Virus record (IMG/VR): IMGVR_UViG_3300003621_000025
Coordinates: 1,437-24,515 of that record
Origin: a virus
Length of the DNA: 23,079 nucleotides
Direction: 5' to 3' (one strand)
Positions 7,169 to 13,394 of the stretch are shown piece by piece; the first letter of the stretch is position 1; each line of letters starts with the position of its first letter. Under the pieces are notes generated by a model. That model did not search any database. It was not told the origin of the DNA and saw nothing but the letters and a program-made list of their open reading frames with translations. The position numbers were made by a program, and so were the translations under genes.

Positions 7169-7726
7169 TTAGTGGCCTCCGTCTGAAGTTTTTTCAGTGT
7201 CGAAGATCTTACAGACGGTATCGAAGTCCAGTTTAGTAGACAGAGCCAAAGCGATTCGATCTTTATCAGACCCAGAGTGAACACTGTGTATCTTCGTTAC
7301 ATCTAGGATGTATGCGTCTCCATCTTCTGCCACAAAGGATGCAATAGTGTCTACATCCTCGAACTGGTAGGAGCAGCCTGTAGTCTGATTAGGCAGCTTG
7401 AACGGCTTGGCACCCTCCTTGAGCTTATTGAAGTCCGTAGTGTATCCGCCAGCCTTTAGGTACAGGTTAACAACCGTACACACGCCGCTGTCGATGTGTG
7501 GAATGATGTCTCGGTTGATGTGCATATGTAGAGGCACGAACTTATGCCTTAATGGCGCAGGCATATGGTTGAGTAGCTGGGCTGTCAGCTTATGGCTGAT
7601 GATGCAGTTCTTGTAGGCAATGCCCTCGAACTCACCATCCTTCTCTATGCCATACTTAATCACGTCAATGGGACCGGCTGACACCTCTTGGGCGTCAAAT
7701 CCTATGTTTATCTTTTTATAGTGCAT
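7169..7726 (-). CDS. 2OG-Fe(II) oxygenase-like protein
   Basis: The 185-residue protein has an HxD pair (H77, D79 in PHIDSG), a hydrophobic beta strand VVNLYL, then GDAYILDVTKIHSVH with candidate distal His residues H147 and H150 and a following Arg (R157). This is the iron and 2-oxoglutarate binding order of the double-stranded beta-helix dioxygenases, many of which hydroxylate proteins or small molecules and are common in marine phages. The substrate is unknown. The ATG at 7726 has GGAG eleven bases upstream. It is the last gene of the integrase/ThyX unit, 63 bases beyond ThyX. The fold is inferred from motif spacing only. Confidence 0.55.
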   Translation of the reverse strand: MHYKKINIGFDAQEVSAGPIDVIKYGIEKDGEFEGIAYKNCIISHKLTAQLLNHMPAPLRHKFVPLHMHINRDIIPHIDSGVCTVVNLYLKAGGYTTDFNKLKEGAKPFKLPNQTTGCSYQFEDVDTIASFVAEDGDAYILDVTKIHSVHSGSDKDRIALALSTKLDFDTVCKIFDTEKTSDGGH

Positions 7727-7789
7727 TGGCAGACTCCATAACTTGTCTTCTTACTGTTTGCGATAAATACGGGGCTACTACTCGCAGTA

Positions 7790-8545
7790 TCACAGGTTTT
7801 TATCTTTTACGGTAATAAGGGCATCCCAGCTTACAGGGAACAACTCCTGCATCGTCTCACTGATCTGATCAGCTACTACACGGCTCTCGTACTGCGTGTC
7901 AGAGGCACACCGTAGGCGGCACATATTAGCAAAGGCATCTAAGCTACCAGACCAGTACCACTCAGTCATGGTGGACTGTGGTAAGACCATACGTGCCATC
8001 TCAGGGGCGACATCGCTGTTTAACATGCCATGGTACAAACTGAGGGCTTCCTCGTGTACGTAAGAAGTCCATTGATTGGGTTCTCGCTCTACGTTGTCGT
8101 AAAAAGGATGGCCATCTATTGAAAGTTCATAATCTTGTTCCATCCAGTGTAGAACCTCAATCACTTCATCGCTTGAACCTTGCTTCTTGTCTTCACTACG
8201 CCCACGCCATACCTCAGGCTGATAGAACTCAGGCTCATCATCGACGTACCGACGGGATATTTCATTCCACCGGAGATAGGAATGTTTGACCAACTGACGT
8301 GCTACAAAGATCGGAGCCTTGACGTGGAAGGATGCGAAGGCATGACCGAAGGGTGACAGATGCTTATGCTTGGCTAGGTAGTCTATTAGCTTGGTGTCTC
8401 CTGCCTTCAGTGTATTGCCATTACCTGTTCCACTCTCTAGCTCTTTAGACCAGTTCCACGCACTCTTCTTACCAAACGATACCCGTGCTGCGTTTACTAC
8501 GGACAGGTCACTGCCCATGTGGTCGATGTATGTTGCTCTAATCAT
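7790..8545 (-). CDS. thyX: Flavin-dependent thymidylate synthase ThyX
   Basis: ThyX makes dTMP from dUMP using FAD, NADPH and methylene-tetrahydrofolate, which supplies thymidine for phage DNA. The 251-residue protein has HLSPFGHAF (62-70), matching the conserved HxSPFEH region, and the signature helix R83...K87-H88-S89...N94-E95-x-S97-x-R99-Y100. The classical motif RHRx7S begins here as KHS, as I recall from other marine phage ThyX proteins; N, E, S, R and Y are kept. A C-terminal RLRCASDTQYE segment matches the conserved region that contacts dUMP. The start shares one base with the preceding stop (TAATG), so it is coupled. Confidence 0.93.
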   Translation of the reverse strand: MIRATYIDHMGSDLSVVNAARVSFGKKSAWNWSKELESGTGNGNTLKAGDTKLIDYLAKHKHLSPFGHAFASFHVKAPIFVARQLVKHSYLRWNEISRRYVDDEPEFYQPEVWRGRSEDKKQGSSDEVIEVLHWMEQDYELSIDGHPFYDNVEREPNQWTSYVHEEALSLYHGMLNSDVAPEMARMVLPQSTMTEWYWSGSLDAFANMCRLRCASDTQYESRVVADQISETMQELFPVSWDALITVKDKNL

Positions 8546-8703
8546 TAGAAGGGGGGTTCTCCGTTCTCATCCAATTCTGGCATATTATATTCAAAGGTCC
8601 GTGGGACCACGGGTTCGTTCTGTGTTTCCTCAAGAGGATGGCGGGGTAGTATTCCCATCTGTTCCATCTCTTTGAGGATGTAGGCGGGGATGTTATCTTC
8701 CAT
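8545..8703 (-). CDS. Small acidic hypothetical protein before ThyX
   Basis: The 52-residue protein begins MEDNIPAYILKEMEQMGILP and ends ENGEPPF. It has a short helical N-terminus followed by a proline-rich acidic stretch, probably disordered. It overlaps the preceding small gene by 11 bases and ThyX by one base, so translation is coupled on both sides, which is the main reason to accept it. No family is recognised. Confidence 0.65.
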   Translation of the reverse strand: MEDNIPAYILKEMEQMGILPRHPLEETQNEPVVPRTFEYNMPELDENGEPPF

Positions 8704-8839
8704 CTCGTTTCCTTAGCTGGTCTCGGACTGCTACGATCAGGTCGATCAGTCTCTCTGTGGTTTGTTGTGTTGGCTTGCCTACCAACCGCTCTAGTTCTTG
8801 CTCAAATGCCTTTCGGGCCTCGTTTATGTCGTCTGTCAT
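8693..8839 (-). CDS. Small helical hypothetical protein after integrase
   Basis: The 48-residue protein begins MTDDINEARKAFEQELERLV and ends LRKRDGR. It looks like two amphipathic helices with alternating charged residues. Its ATG shares ATGA with the integrase stop and its end overlaps the next small gene by 11 bases, so it belongs to the integrase/ThyX unit. No family is recognised; a small dimeric helical protein such as an integrase cofactor is possible, but nothing in the sequence shows it. Confidence 0.62.
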   Translation of the reverse strand: MTDDINEARKAFEQELERLVGKPTQQTTERLIDLIVAVRDQLRKRDGR

Positions 8840-9915
8840 CCAAACCTCTTGCTCATTGCTTTCGAAGCCAGCTTCTTAGTTGGCCTCACATAGACGTTCA
8901 GCACGTTACGGCTCATGTGACCGGTGACTGATCGTAGTTCGTCCTCGGTACAGCCAGCCTCTGCTAATTCAGTGGCTCCGGTACGTCGTAGGTCTCGTAG
9001 TTGGAGTGTCGTAGGCAGTCCTGCCGCCTCTCTGATCTTGGCGGCGTACTTGCTGTACAGTCGATTGTCGTAAGGTCTGCCTGTAGTCTCACACAGGACA
9101 ATAGGATCGTCGTCAGAGCCTCTCACAACCGTCTCTAGGCGCTCTGCTAGTCGGGGGGAGGCTTCGACATACACTTCGGCTTTTGTCTTCTCTTGGACAA
9201 AGGTGAAGACACCGTCGTTGTAGTGCTTCCAGAGCATCTTACGCATATCACCCGGGCGCTGGCACAGGTCGTAGCACATCAGAGCCAGTGTGCCGACGCT
9301 GGGTAGGCCTAGGCTGTCTGCTTTGTCGATGAAATTGGCTACTTGCTCCGGCTCCCATAGCACTACACGAGGTGGTGTCTCGGTCAGGCCCATCATAGCG
9401 AATGGGTTGGTGCTGTTAGGCGAAATGAAGCCTCGTCGTCCAGTGAACCATATGCGGCGTAGGATCTTGCACACGCCATTGGCTCGGTGGATGCTGTAGG
9501 TCTCTCGCACAGTGTCGTAGACCTTGTCTGCCATCTCGGCATCGACACCTCGAGCCAGCAACTGGCCGAAGGGGGTGTTAGACTGGCCAATGCGAAGGTG
9601 GGAGACTGTCTTGTACAAGAACCTGTACGTCCGCTGGGTGTTGGCTGACTTCAGTTTGAAGGCTTTGTGCTGTGTGTAGAAGTGAAACAAGGCATCCACG
9701 GTCTCTCTATCCAGCTTAGACCGCTTCTCTCGGGTGCGCTCGAACTCCTCAAGGGCACGGGAGATCATCTTGCAGTGTTCTACAGCCTCTTCACGGCTCT
9801 TAAACTGCTCGTAGGATGCTTCCACATGCTCTTTAGCATAGTCTGAAGGATTGCAGACCCAGATAGGACCGCTGGCCCTGTCTCTACGCTCGAGGTATTT
9901 AATCTTCTCTGTCAT
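8836..9915 (-). CDS. int: Tyrosine recombinase (phage integrase)
   Basis: The 359-residue protein has an N-terminal core-binding region (about 68-165) and a catalytic domain with R220 (QRPGD), K243 (EKTKAE), RDLRRT (307-312), H333 (TGHMS) and Y342 (NVYV). The usual HxxR box reads R307-x-x-R310, so its His is replaced by Arg while the catalytic Arg is kept. It should join attP to the host site; the tRNA-fMet fragment at 7079-7118 is the obvious candidate. The ATG at 9915 is chosen over upstream starts because GGAG lies eight bases before it. Operator site D lies just upstream, and the gene heads the unit containing ThyX. Confidence 0.92.
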   Translation of the reverse strand: MTEKIKYLERRDRASGPIWVCNPSDYAKEHVEASYEQFKSREEAVEHCKMISRALEEFERTREKRSKLDRETVDALFHFYTQHKAFKLKSANTQRTYRFLYKTVSHLRIGQSNTPFGQLLARGVDAEMADKVYDTVRETYSIHRANGVCKILRRIWFTGRRGFISPNSTNPFAMMGLTETPPRVVLWEPEQVANFIDKADSLGLPSVGTLALMCYDLCQRPGDMRKMLWKHYNDGVFTFVQEKTKAEVYVEASPRLAERLETVVRGSDDDPIVLCETTGRPYDNRLYSKYAAKIREAAGLPTTLQLRDLRRTGATELAEAGCTEDELRSVTGHMSRNVLNVYVRPTKKLASKAMSKRFG

Positions 9916-9943
9916 TCTGATAACTCCATCAGTTATATCGCCA

Positions 9944-9977
9944 CTAATCGCTACTATAAGCACTTAGTTAACGTCAA
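9944..9977 (-). promoter_or_regulatory. Operator site D with TTGACG in front of integrase
   Basis: CACTTAG (9961-9967) has a degenerate partner CTAATCG (9944-9950, five of seven) at the same ten-base spacing. On the minus strand TTGACG (9977-9972) precedes it by four bases. A TATAGT follows but only 13 bases from TTGACG, so the -10 is uncertain. The site lies about 30 bases upstream of the integrase ATG. Confidence 0.48.
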
Positions 9978-9991
9978 TAGAAAAGATTTAA

Positions 9992-10019
9992 TTGACATGG
10001 TGTGGTGTTTTGTTAGTCT
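9992..10019 (+). promoter_or_regulatory. Candidate promoter for small RNA
   Basis: A perfect TTGACA (9992-9997) is followed after 16 bases by TAGTCT (10014-10019), a weak -10. It points away from the integrase and toward a plus-strand terminator at 10076-10105 with no protein gene in between. Confidence 0.42.
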
Positions 10020-10105
10020 GGTCATGCGGACTACCTGCTCCGCATCCTCCCTGTGAGCCTCATGCTCTAACTCAGCCCCTTGGTCTCCGGATCGAGGGGT
10101 TTTTT
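10020..10105 (+). ncRNA. Candidate small RNA with hairpins and its own terminator
   Basis: About 85 bases between the candidate promoter and a strong terminator hold no credible plus-strand reading frame. ATGCGGA (10024-10030) pairs with TCCGCAT (10039-10045) around an 8-base loop, GAGC (10055-10058) pairs with GCTC (10064-10067), and the terminator stem closes the 3' end. This is the usual architecture of a short regulatory RNA. The 5' end is uncertain, since the predicted start falls within the first hairpin. No known RNA family or target is recognised. Confidence 0.42.
10076..10105 (+). terminator. Rho-independent terminator, plus strand
   Basis: CCCCTTGGTC pairs with GATCGAGGGG around the loop TCCG: ten pairs including two G-U, followed by six T. 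It implies a plus-strand transcript ending between the integrase and the small gene at 10161. Confidence 0.85.
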
Positions 10106-10109
10106 CATT

Positions 10110-10132
10110 AAAAAAGGCCCCCGAAGGAGCCT
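10110..10132 (-). terminator. Rho-independent terminator with TTCG tetraloop, minus strand
   Basis: On the minus strand AGGCTCC-TTCG-GGGGCCT forms a 7-bp stem with a stable UUCG-type loop, followed by a run of T. It ends the small gene at 10161-10337 and stands back to back with the plus-strand terminator five bases away. Confidence 0.85.
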
Positions 10133-10140
10133 GATTTACT

Positions 10141-10416
10141 TGCACGTCAAAGCATTACTGCTAGTCGGATACTATCCTAGCAATGGTAGTGTATCCTTCA
10201 TCATGCCCATCATCTAAGGGCATTACCGCCACTATAGCGCCTTCACCTACTTTGATCACAACACGGTCTTTATCAGAATCGGAGGCATCGATCAGTGCAT
10301 TTCCTAGTTCGTATGCGTCAGCTTTTGTTAGTATCATCGTTCACCTTCCGTTCGTATAAGATTACCATAGGTCACCTTTATTTTTGAAAACTACTGGCAC
10401 GTCAAGCATTAACTGC
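10141..10416 (+). repeat. Imperfect direct repeat flanking a small gene
   Basis: GCACGTCAAAGCATTACTGC (10142-10161) and GCACGTCAAGCATTAACTGC (10397-10416) are the same 20-base element with one A shifted. They lie 255 bases apart and flank the small minus-strand gene, the left copy touching its stop codon. Confidence 0.7.
10161..10337 (-). CDS. Small hypothetical protein between flanking repeats
   Basis: The 58-residue protein begins MILTKADAYELGNALIDASD and ends TTIARIVSD. A likely N-terminal helix is followed by a run of beta-like strands (RVVIKVGEGAIVAVMP), giving a compact alpha/beta protein. The ATG at 10337 has a good GGAAGGTGA ribosome site, and a terminator follows the stop by about 30 bases, so it is a single-gene unit transcribed toward the integrase. 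No family is recognised. Its isolated position in the control region and the flanking direct repeats suggest a separately acquired gene, possibly regulatory, but it has no visible DNA-binding motif. Confidence 0.68.
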   Translation of the reverse strand: MILTKADAYELGNALIDASDSDKDRVVIKVGEGAIVAVMPLDDGHDEGYTTIARIVSD

Positions 10417-10520
10417 AACTCAAGCATCCACCAATACTTATCCACAGCAATACTCATCCTTATACACACTCTTGCACCTACTTAGGTGCAGGCATACGCA
10501 GGTTCATATATAAGAAAAAA
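10370..10520. other. Candidate replication origin (two DnaA boxes, palindrome, AT-rich flank)
   Basis: TTATCCACA (10438-10446) is the exact DnaA consensus, and TTATACACA (10460-10468) also fits TTATNCACA. They have the same orientation, 22 bases apart, about two helical turns. The perfect palindrome TGCACC-TACTTA-GGTGCA (10473-10490) follows, with an AT-rich flank at 10379-10390 and 10505-10523. The stretch lies where minus-strand and plus-strand transcription diverge and encodes no gene. DnaA-dependent initiation, or simply DnaA-regulated transcription of the plus operon, are the two readings. Confidence 0.5.
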
Positions 10521-10604
10521 GGAAAACGGCGCAGCAAGGTGCAGCTTCATGATTTAACAAAGTGCTTGCTAAGGTCATGAAATGGATTTACTGGTGTTTG
10601 GGTA

Positions 10605-10643
10605 GGGGCACTTCCGCCCCGCACTAACTTGGAGAAAATGACC
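10605..10643 (+). promoter_or_regulatory. Leader hairpin plus repeated ribosome-site cassette
   Basis: GGGGC-ACTTCC-GCCCC (10605-10620) is a leader hairpin followed by AACTTGGAG and ATGACCATG. The same hairpin-plus-cassette is found at 11640-11684 (GGGGG/CCCCC hairpin), and the cassette alone at 12271-12288. In each case the second ATG of ATGACCATG has the correct distance (8-9 bases) from GGAG, which decides the start. Confidence 0.6.
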
Positions 10644-11630
10644 ATGAACACTTTTGCAAACCTTTCGCACCTGTCCCCCGAGATCATCAACTTGGCTCAG
10701 GAACTGCACCGCCGCCAGCAGGCCGAGCAGCCGAGCCAAGAGATGCGCCGCCTGTTTCCTGCTTTGGACAAAACAGGCTTCGAGGCCGAGGCCGTCGATC
10801 TGTTCCATTGCTATGACCAGAACGACAACGGCACAGCATCGATGGGTGAGGTGCCGCACAATGTCGGGCGGTTGATCCGCCGCACCGATACGAACCAGCC
10901 GCTGGGTGTAGTGGGTGAACGCTACGCCATCGCACAGAACCAAGACCTTGCCGACAAACTGGCCGAGGGCTGCGAGGCTGCACTGCCTACCCGTGCTTTG
11001 CAGGGGATCGAACTGCGGGAGCATACCAGCCGCAACGGTCGGTTTAGCCGCTTTGAATATTCTTTTCCTGAGCTGGGTGCAGACATCCGCCAGCTAACAG
11101 GCCGCAGCACCCAACTGAAATTTCGGGTAGCGGTGGTTAATGGCTTCTCAGGCACAAGTATTCGTGCGACGGCTGGGGCCATTGACTGGTATTGCACCAA
11201 CGGCATGACCTTTGGCGAATTCGAAACATCTGTGTTCCGCCACACCTCAGGCTTTAACCCCAACAAGGTGAAGACCTTTGTTACGCTCGAGGCCGAGCGG
11301 TTCAAAGAGCGGGTGAGCATCTGGCAGCGTTGGGCGCTTAACGAGATCAACCCAGCCGAGGCCGAACTGGCCCTTGAAGAGGCGGGGATGGCTGGCCGCA
11401 CGGTCAAAGGCATCATGGAGCAATTCGACATCGAGGCGCAGGAACGGGGGGCCACAACGTGGGCGCTCTATTCGGCGCTGACTTACCGCTCGAGCCACAA
11501 CAGCGAACGCTTTGGCGTCCGCAACAGTTCCAACATCGACAACGTGGCCGAGGTTCTGGATCGCCGAGAGCGTGAGGTTGGGCAACTGATCGCCCACCCT
11601 GCAATGCAGCGTGTCGGGATGGCCGCCTAA
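10644..11630 (+). CDS. DUF932 (phage/plasmid-like) protein
   Basis: The 328-residue protein has the DUF932 signature near residue 80, RRTDTNQPLGVVGERYAIAQNQDL, corresponding to the family pattern of a leader strand, LGvVs, RY and QN. DUF932 proteins are found on plasmids and phages; their function is not established, and links to DNA modification or plasmid maintenance are guesses. The length is ordinary for the family. It opens the plus-strand operon, and its GC content and codon choice (many GCC, GAG, CTC-GAG) differ from the phage genes on both sides, which suggests transfer from an alphaproteobacterial plasmid or chromosome. The second ATG is taken as start from ribosome-site spacing. Confidence 0.82.
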   Translation: MNTFANLSHLSPEIINLAQELHRRQQAEQPSQEMRRLFPALDKTGFEAEAVDLFHCYDQNDNGTASMGEVPHNVGRLIRRTDTNQPLGVVGERYAIAQNQDLADKLAEGCEAALPTRALQGIELREHTSRNGRFSRFEYSFPELGADIRQLTGRSTQLKFRVAVVNGFSGTSIRATAGAIDWYCTNGMTFGEFETSVFRHTSGFNPNKVKTFVTLEAERFKERVSIWQRWALNEINPAEAELALEEAGMAGRTVKGIMEQFDIEAQERGATTWALYSALTYRSSHNSERFGVRNSSNIDNVAEVLDRREREVGQLIAHPAMQRVGMAA

Positions 11631-11681
11631 TCACTAACGGGGGGCCGAGTGTCCCCCACCATTTAACTTGGAGAAATGACC

Positions 11682-12182
11682 ATGAACGAACAGACAATCA
11701 TCACCGCACTGCAAGCGCCAATAAAACTCGAGGGCTTCGGCGATGCCGACATCCCAGAGAAAGCGCAGCGCCGTATCGATCGGCTGCAACGCCGCATCGA
11801 GGCACGGGATGCAGACCACAACGCAGATCAGGCGACGATCCGCAGCCTGACGCATCGAGCCGAGAGCGCCGAGCAAACGCTCGAGAGCGTCCGAGAAACT
11901 GGCGCAGGCTTCGAGCGGGGCTGGCATCGAGCCACAGCCGAGGTGACCGAACTGCAAGGCAAGCTGATGTGTGCCCAACTTAACGAGGCCGCAGCCCTCG
12001 CACGGCTCAACGATGGCGACACATGGGCCAAACGCTGGGAGGCTGAATGTCTACATCAGCGCAAAGATTATGAGGCGCTCGAGGGCCAGCTAAACGATAT
12101 GCGCAGCCGCCTTGTCGAGGCTCGAGCCGAGATACGCAGCCTGACCAGCCGCAACATCTGGCAGCGTATCTGGGGCCGCTGA
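11682..12182 (+). CDS. Coiled-coil hypothetical protein
   Basis: The 166-residue protein is almost entirely helical, with repeated Arg/Glu/Ala/Leu patterns (for example IDRLQRRIEARD and MRSRLVEARAEIRSL) that make an extended coiled coil likely. It ends in a basic aromatic tail (NIWQRIWGR), which might touch membrane or nucleic acid. No family is recognised. It follows the DUF932 gene after a hairpin leader and the repeated AACTTGGAG cassette, and its stop overlaps the start of a 23-residue membrane peptide. Leu before Glu is written CTC-GAG every time, as elsewhere in this module. Confidence 0.75.
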   Translation: MNEQTIITALQAPIKLEGFGDADIPEKAQRRIDRLQRRIEARDADHNADQATIRSLTHRAESAEQTLESVRETGAGFERGWHRATAEVTELQGKLMCAQLNEAAALARLNDGDTWAKRWEAECLHQRKDYEALEGQLNDMRSRLVEARAEIRSLTSRNIWQRIWGR

Positions 12183-12253
12183 TGTCTGGCCTGTATTGCC
12201 TGATCGGCTTTGTAACATTCTGGGGGGCGGTCCTGTATTGGATCGCCACCTGA
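12182..12253 (+). CDS. 23-residue single-membrane-span microprotein
   Basis: The frame starts within the preceding stop (TGATG) and encodes MSGLYCLIGFVTFWGAVLYW plus IAT, one hydrophobic helix long enough to cross a membrane with almost no flanking residues. Translation would be coupled to the coiled-coil gene. There is no independent ribosome site, so it could be chance. The tight overlap, the uniformly hydrophobic composition and the operon habit of overlapping starts argue for a real membrane peptide. Confidence 0.45.
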   Translation: MSGLYCLIGFVTFWGAVLYWIAT

Positions 12254-12285
12254 TCACCACCGAAATCTAACTTGGAGAAATGACC

Positions 12286-12666
12286 ATGACCAACGAACAA
12301 ATGAAAGAACTCGAGCGCCGCTTGGATCCGACAGGGGCCATCGAGGTTTACTTGTGGGACGAACTGAACGATGGGGACGCATGGGCCAGCCCTGACCTGA
12401 TCGTGCAGAAACTGTTGCAGGCTCAGTGCGTGAATGGCTCTTGGAATGGGCTGATCTACACCCGAGACGTGCTGGCCAAACTGGCCGATGATCATTGGCA
12501 GGACGCCATCGATGACGTGCTGGCCGAGATCACCGATTATGACCAAGCGCCCCGCATCTTGTCGCTGGGTGATCTTGTCTGGCTGGCTGTCGATCACACC
12601 GCCGCCATGATGGGCCACAGGCTCGAGGCCATCTTGGAGACGCTGAAAGATGAGGTGGCGGCATGA
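12286..12666 (+). CDS. Acidic hypothetical protein of plasmid-like module
   Basis: The 126-residue protein begins MTNEQMKELERRLDPTGAIE and is acidic and Trp-containing, with a C-terminal helical part (HRLEAILETLKDEVAA). No catalytic motif or family is recognised. It is preceded by the third copy of the AACTTGGAG/ATGACCATG cassette, and its second ATG gives the better spacing. Its stop shares ATGA with the next gene, starting a chain of five overlapping small genes. Confidence 0.72.
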   Translation: MTNEQMKELERRLDPTGAIEVYLWDELNDGDAWASPDLIVQKLLQAQCVNGSWNGLIYTRDVLAKLADDHWQDAIDDVLAEITDYDQAPRILSLGDLVWLAVDHTAAMMGHRLEAILETLKDEVAA

Positions 12667-12857
12667 GGTTTGAGGTATTGCGCAGCTATATGTCGGTGGA
12701 TGTCTACCACGTCGAGGCCGAGAGCGAGGCCGAGGCCATCCGCAAGGCCAAGGAAGGCGAAGGCCATGTGAAAACCTACGACGGCGACTATGATGCTGAC
12801 ATAAGCGTTGAACCGCTCGAGGCGCTGGCCGAGATCGAGAAGGAGGGCGCAGCATGA
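12663..12857 (+). CDS. Small acidic alpha/beta hypothetical protein
   Basis: The 64-residue protein begins MRFEVLRSYMSVDVYHVEAE. Two beta-like strands are followed by a helix rich in Glu/Ala (ESEAEAIRKAKEGE), a layout common in small plasmid and phage proteins that carry the AeseeeAi pattern after a strand; function is unknown for these. It ends EGAA. Its start overlaps the previous stop (GGCATGA) and its end contains GGAGGGCGCAGCATGA, which supplies both a ribosome site and the start of the next gene. Confidence 0.7.
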   Translation: MRFEVLRSYMSVDVYHVEAESEAEAIRKAKEGEGHVKTYDGDYDADISVEPLEALAEIEKEGAA

Positions 12858-13039
12858 AGGTCTGGGATAAAGCTATAACTGAGGTCGAGGGATATCACAC
12901 GGTAACAGTGGACCGAGACGAAGATTGTGACCACGGCCCATGCACAGGCTATACGATCAAGGATCTGGGGCTGACGGTGTTCTTATATGATAACGACGCC
13001 AGCCTGCTTTCGTTTCACCTTGAGGAGGACGCAGCATGA
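12854..13039 (+). CDS. Small acidic hypothetical protein with paired Cys/His
   Basis: The 61-residue protein begins MKVWDKAITEVEGYHTVTVD and contains DEDCDHGPC, a local Cys-x-His-x2-Cys group that could bind a metal, although no second ligand group is present. The rest looks beta-rich (YTIKDLGLTVFLYD). It ends EEDAA. It overlaps its neighbours by four bases on both sides. No family is recognised. Confidence 0.65.
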   Translation: MKVWDKAITEVEGYHTVTVDRDEDCDHGPCTGYTIKDLGLTVFLYDNDASLLSFHLEEDAA

Positions 13040-13218
13040 TCACCATCAAGGAAGCACTGACCAACTATTGGGCAGACCTGCGTTATAACGGGCTGCACTG
13101 TGGCCGTGAAACGCTCAACGATCTGAGCTGCGGCACACCCTATTTCGAAAGTGATGATGAGATGACCGCTTACTTCGACGCAATCGAGAGGCTGTTATCT
13201 GGGGAGGGCGCAGCATGA
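13036..13218 (+). CDS. Small hypothetical protein, coupled chain member
   Basis: The 60-residue protein begins MITIKEALTNYWADLRYNGL and contains two Cys (GLHCGRETLNDLSCG) and a C-terminal helix (MTAYFDAIERLLSGEGAA). It looks like a small helical domain; no family is recognised. The upstream GAGGAGGACGCAGCATGA gives a ribosome site and four-base overlap, and its own 3' end repeats the GGAGGGCGCAGCATGA junction. The four-base overlaps are the main support for this frame. Confidence 0.65.
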   Translation: MITIKEALTNYWADLRYNGLHCGRETLNDLSCGTPYFESDDEMTAYFDAIERLLSGEGAA

Positions 13219-13394
13219 ACTATGACGCAGAGATAAGATGGATCAGAGCAGCAACCCGAGCCGCCAAGCCAAGGTGGGACCGCATGGACTGGATCGAGCG
13301 CTATAAAGAGGCAAAGGGGTGCAGCATTTGGGATGCCCGAGAAGCGTGGCAGATGGCCAAGATCATGGGCACACTAGAGGAACCGATCACATGA
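13215..13394 (+). CDS. Small basic Trp-rich hypothetical protein
   Basis: The 59-residue protein begins MNYDAEIRWIRAATRAAKPR and has five Trp and many Arg/Lys, unlike its acidic neighbours. Helices with exposed Trp and Arg suggest binding to nucleic acid or to an acidic partner, but no known motif is present. It starts in the GGAGGGCGCAGCATGA junction and ends in ATGA shared with the next gene. Although no separate promoter exists, the reading frame fits exactly between the two overlaps. Confidence 0.62.
   Translation: MNYDAEIRWIRAATRAAKPRWDRMDWIERYKEAKGCSIWDAREAWQMAKIMGTLEEPIT

Noticed and set aside
9954-10145. A 63-codon minus-strand frame between integrase and the small gene at 10161
   Set aside because: It reads through two back-to-back terminators and operator site D, and lacks a plausible ribosome site.
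10575-12855. Several long minus-strand frames opposite the DUF932 module
   Set aside because: They mirror the GC-rich codons of the plus-strand genes and have no start signals of their own; the plus frames have ribosome sites and coupling overlaps.
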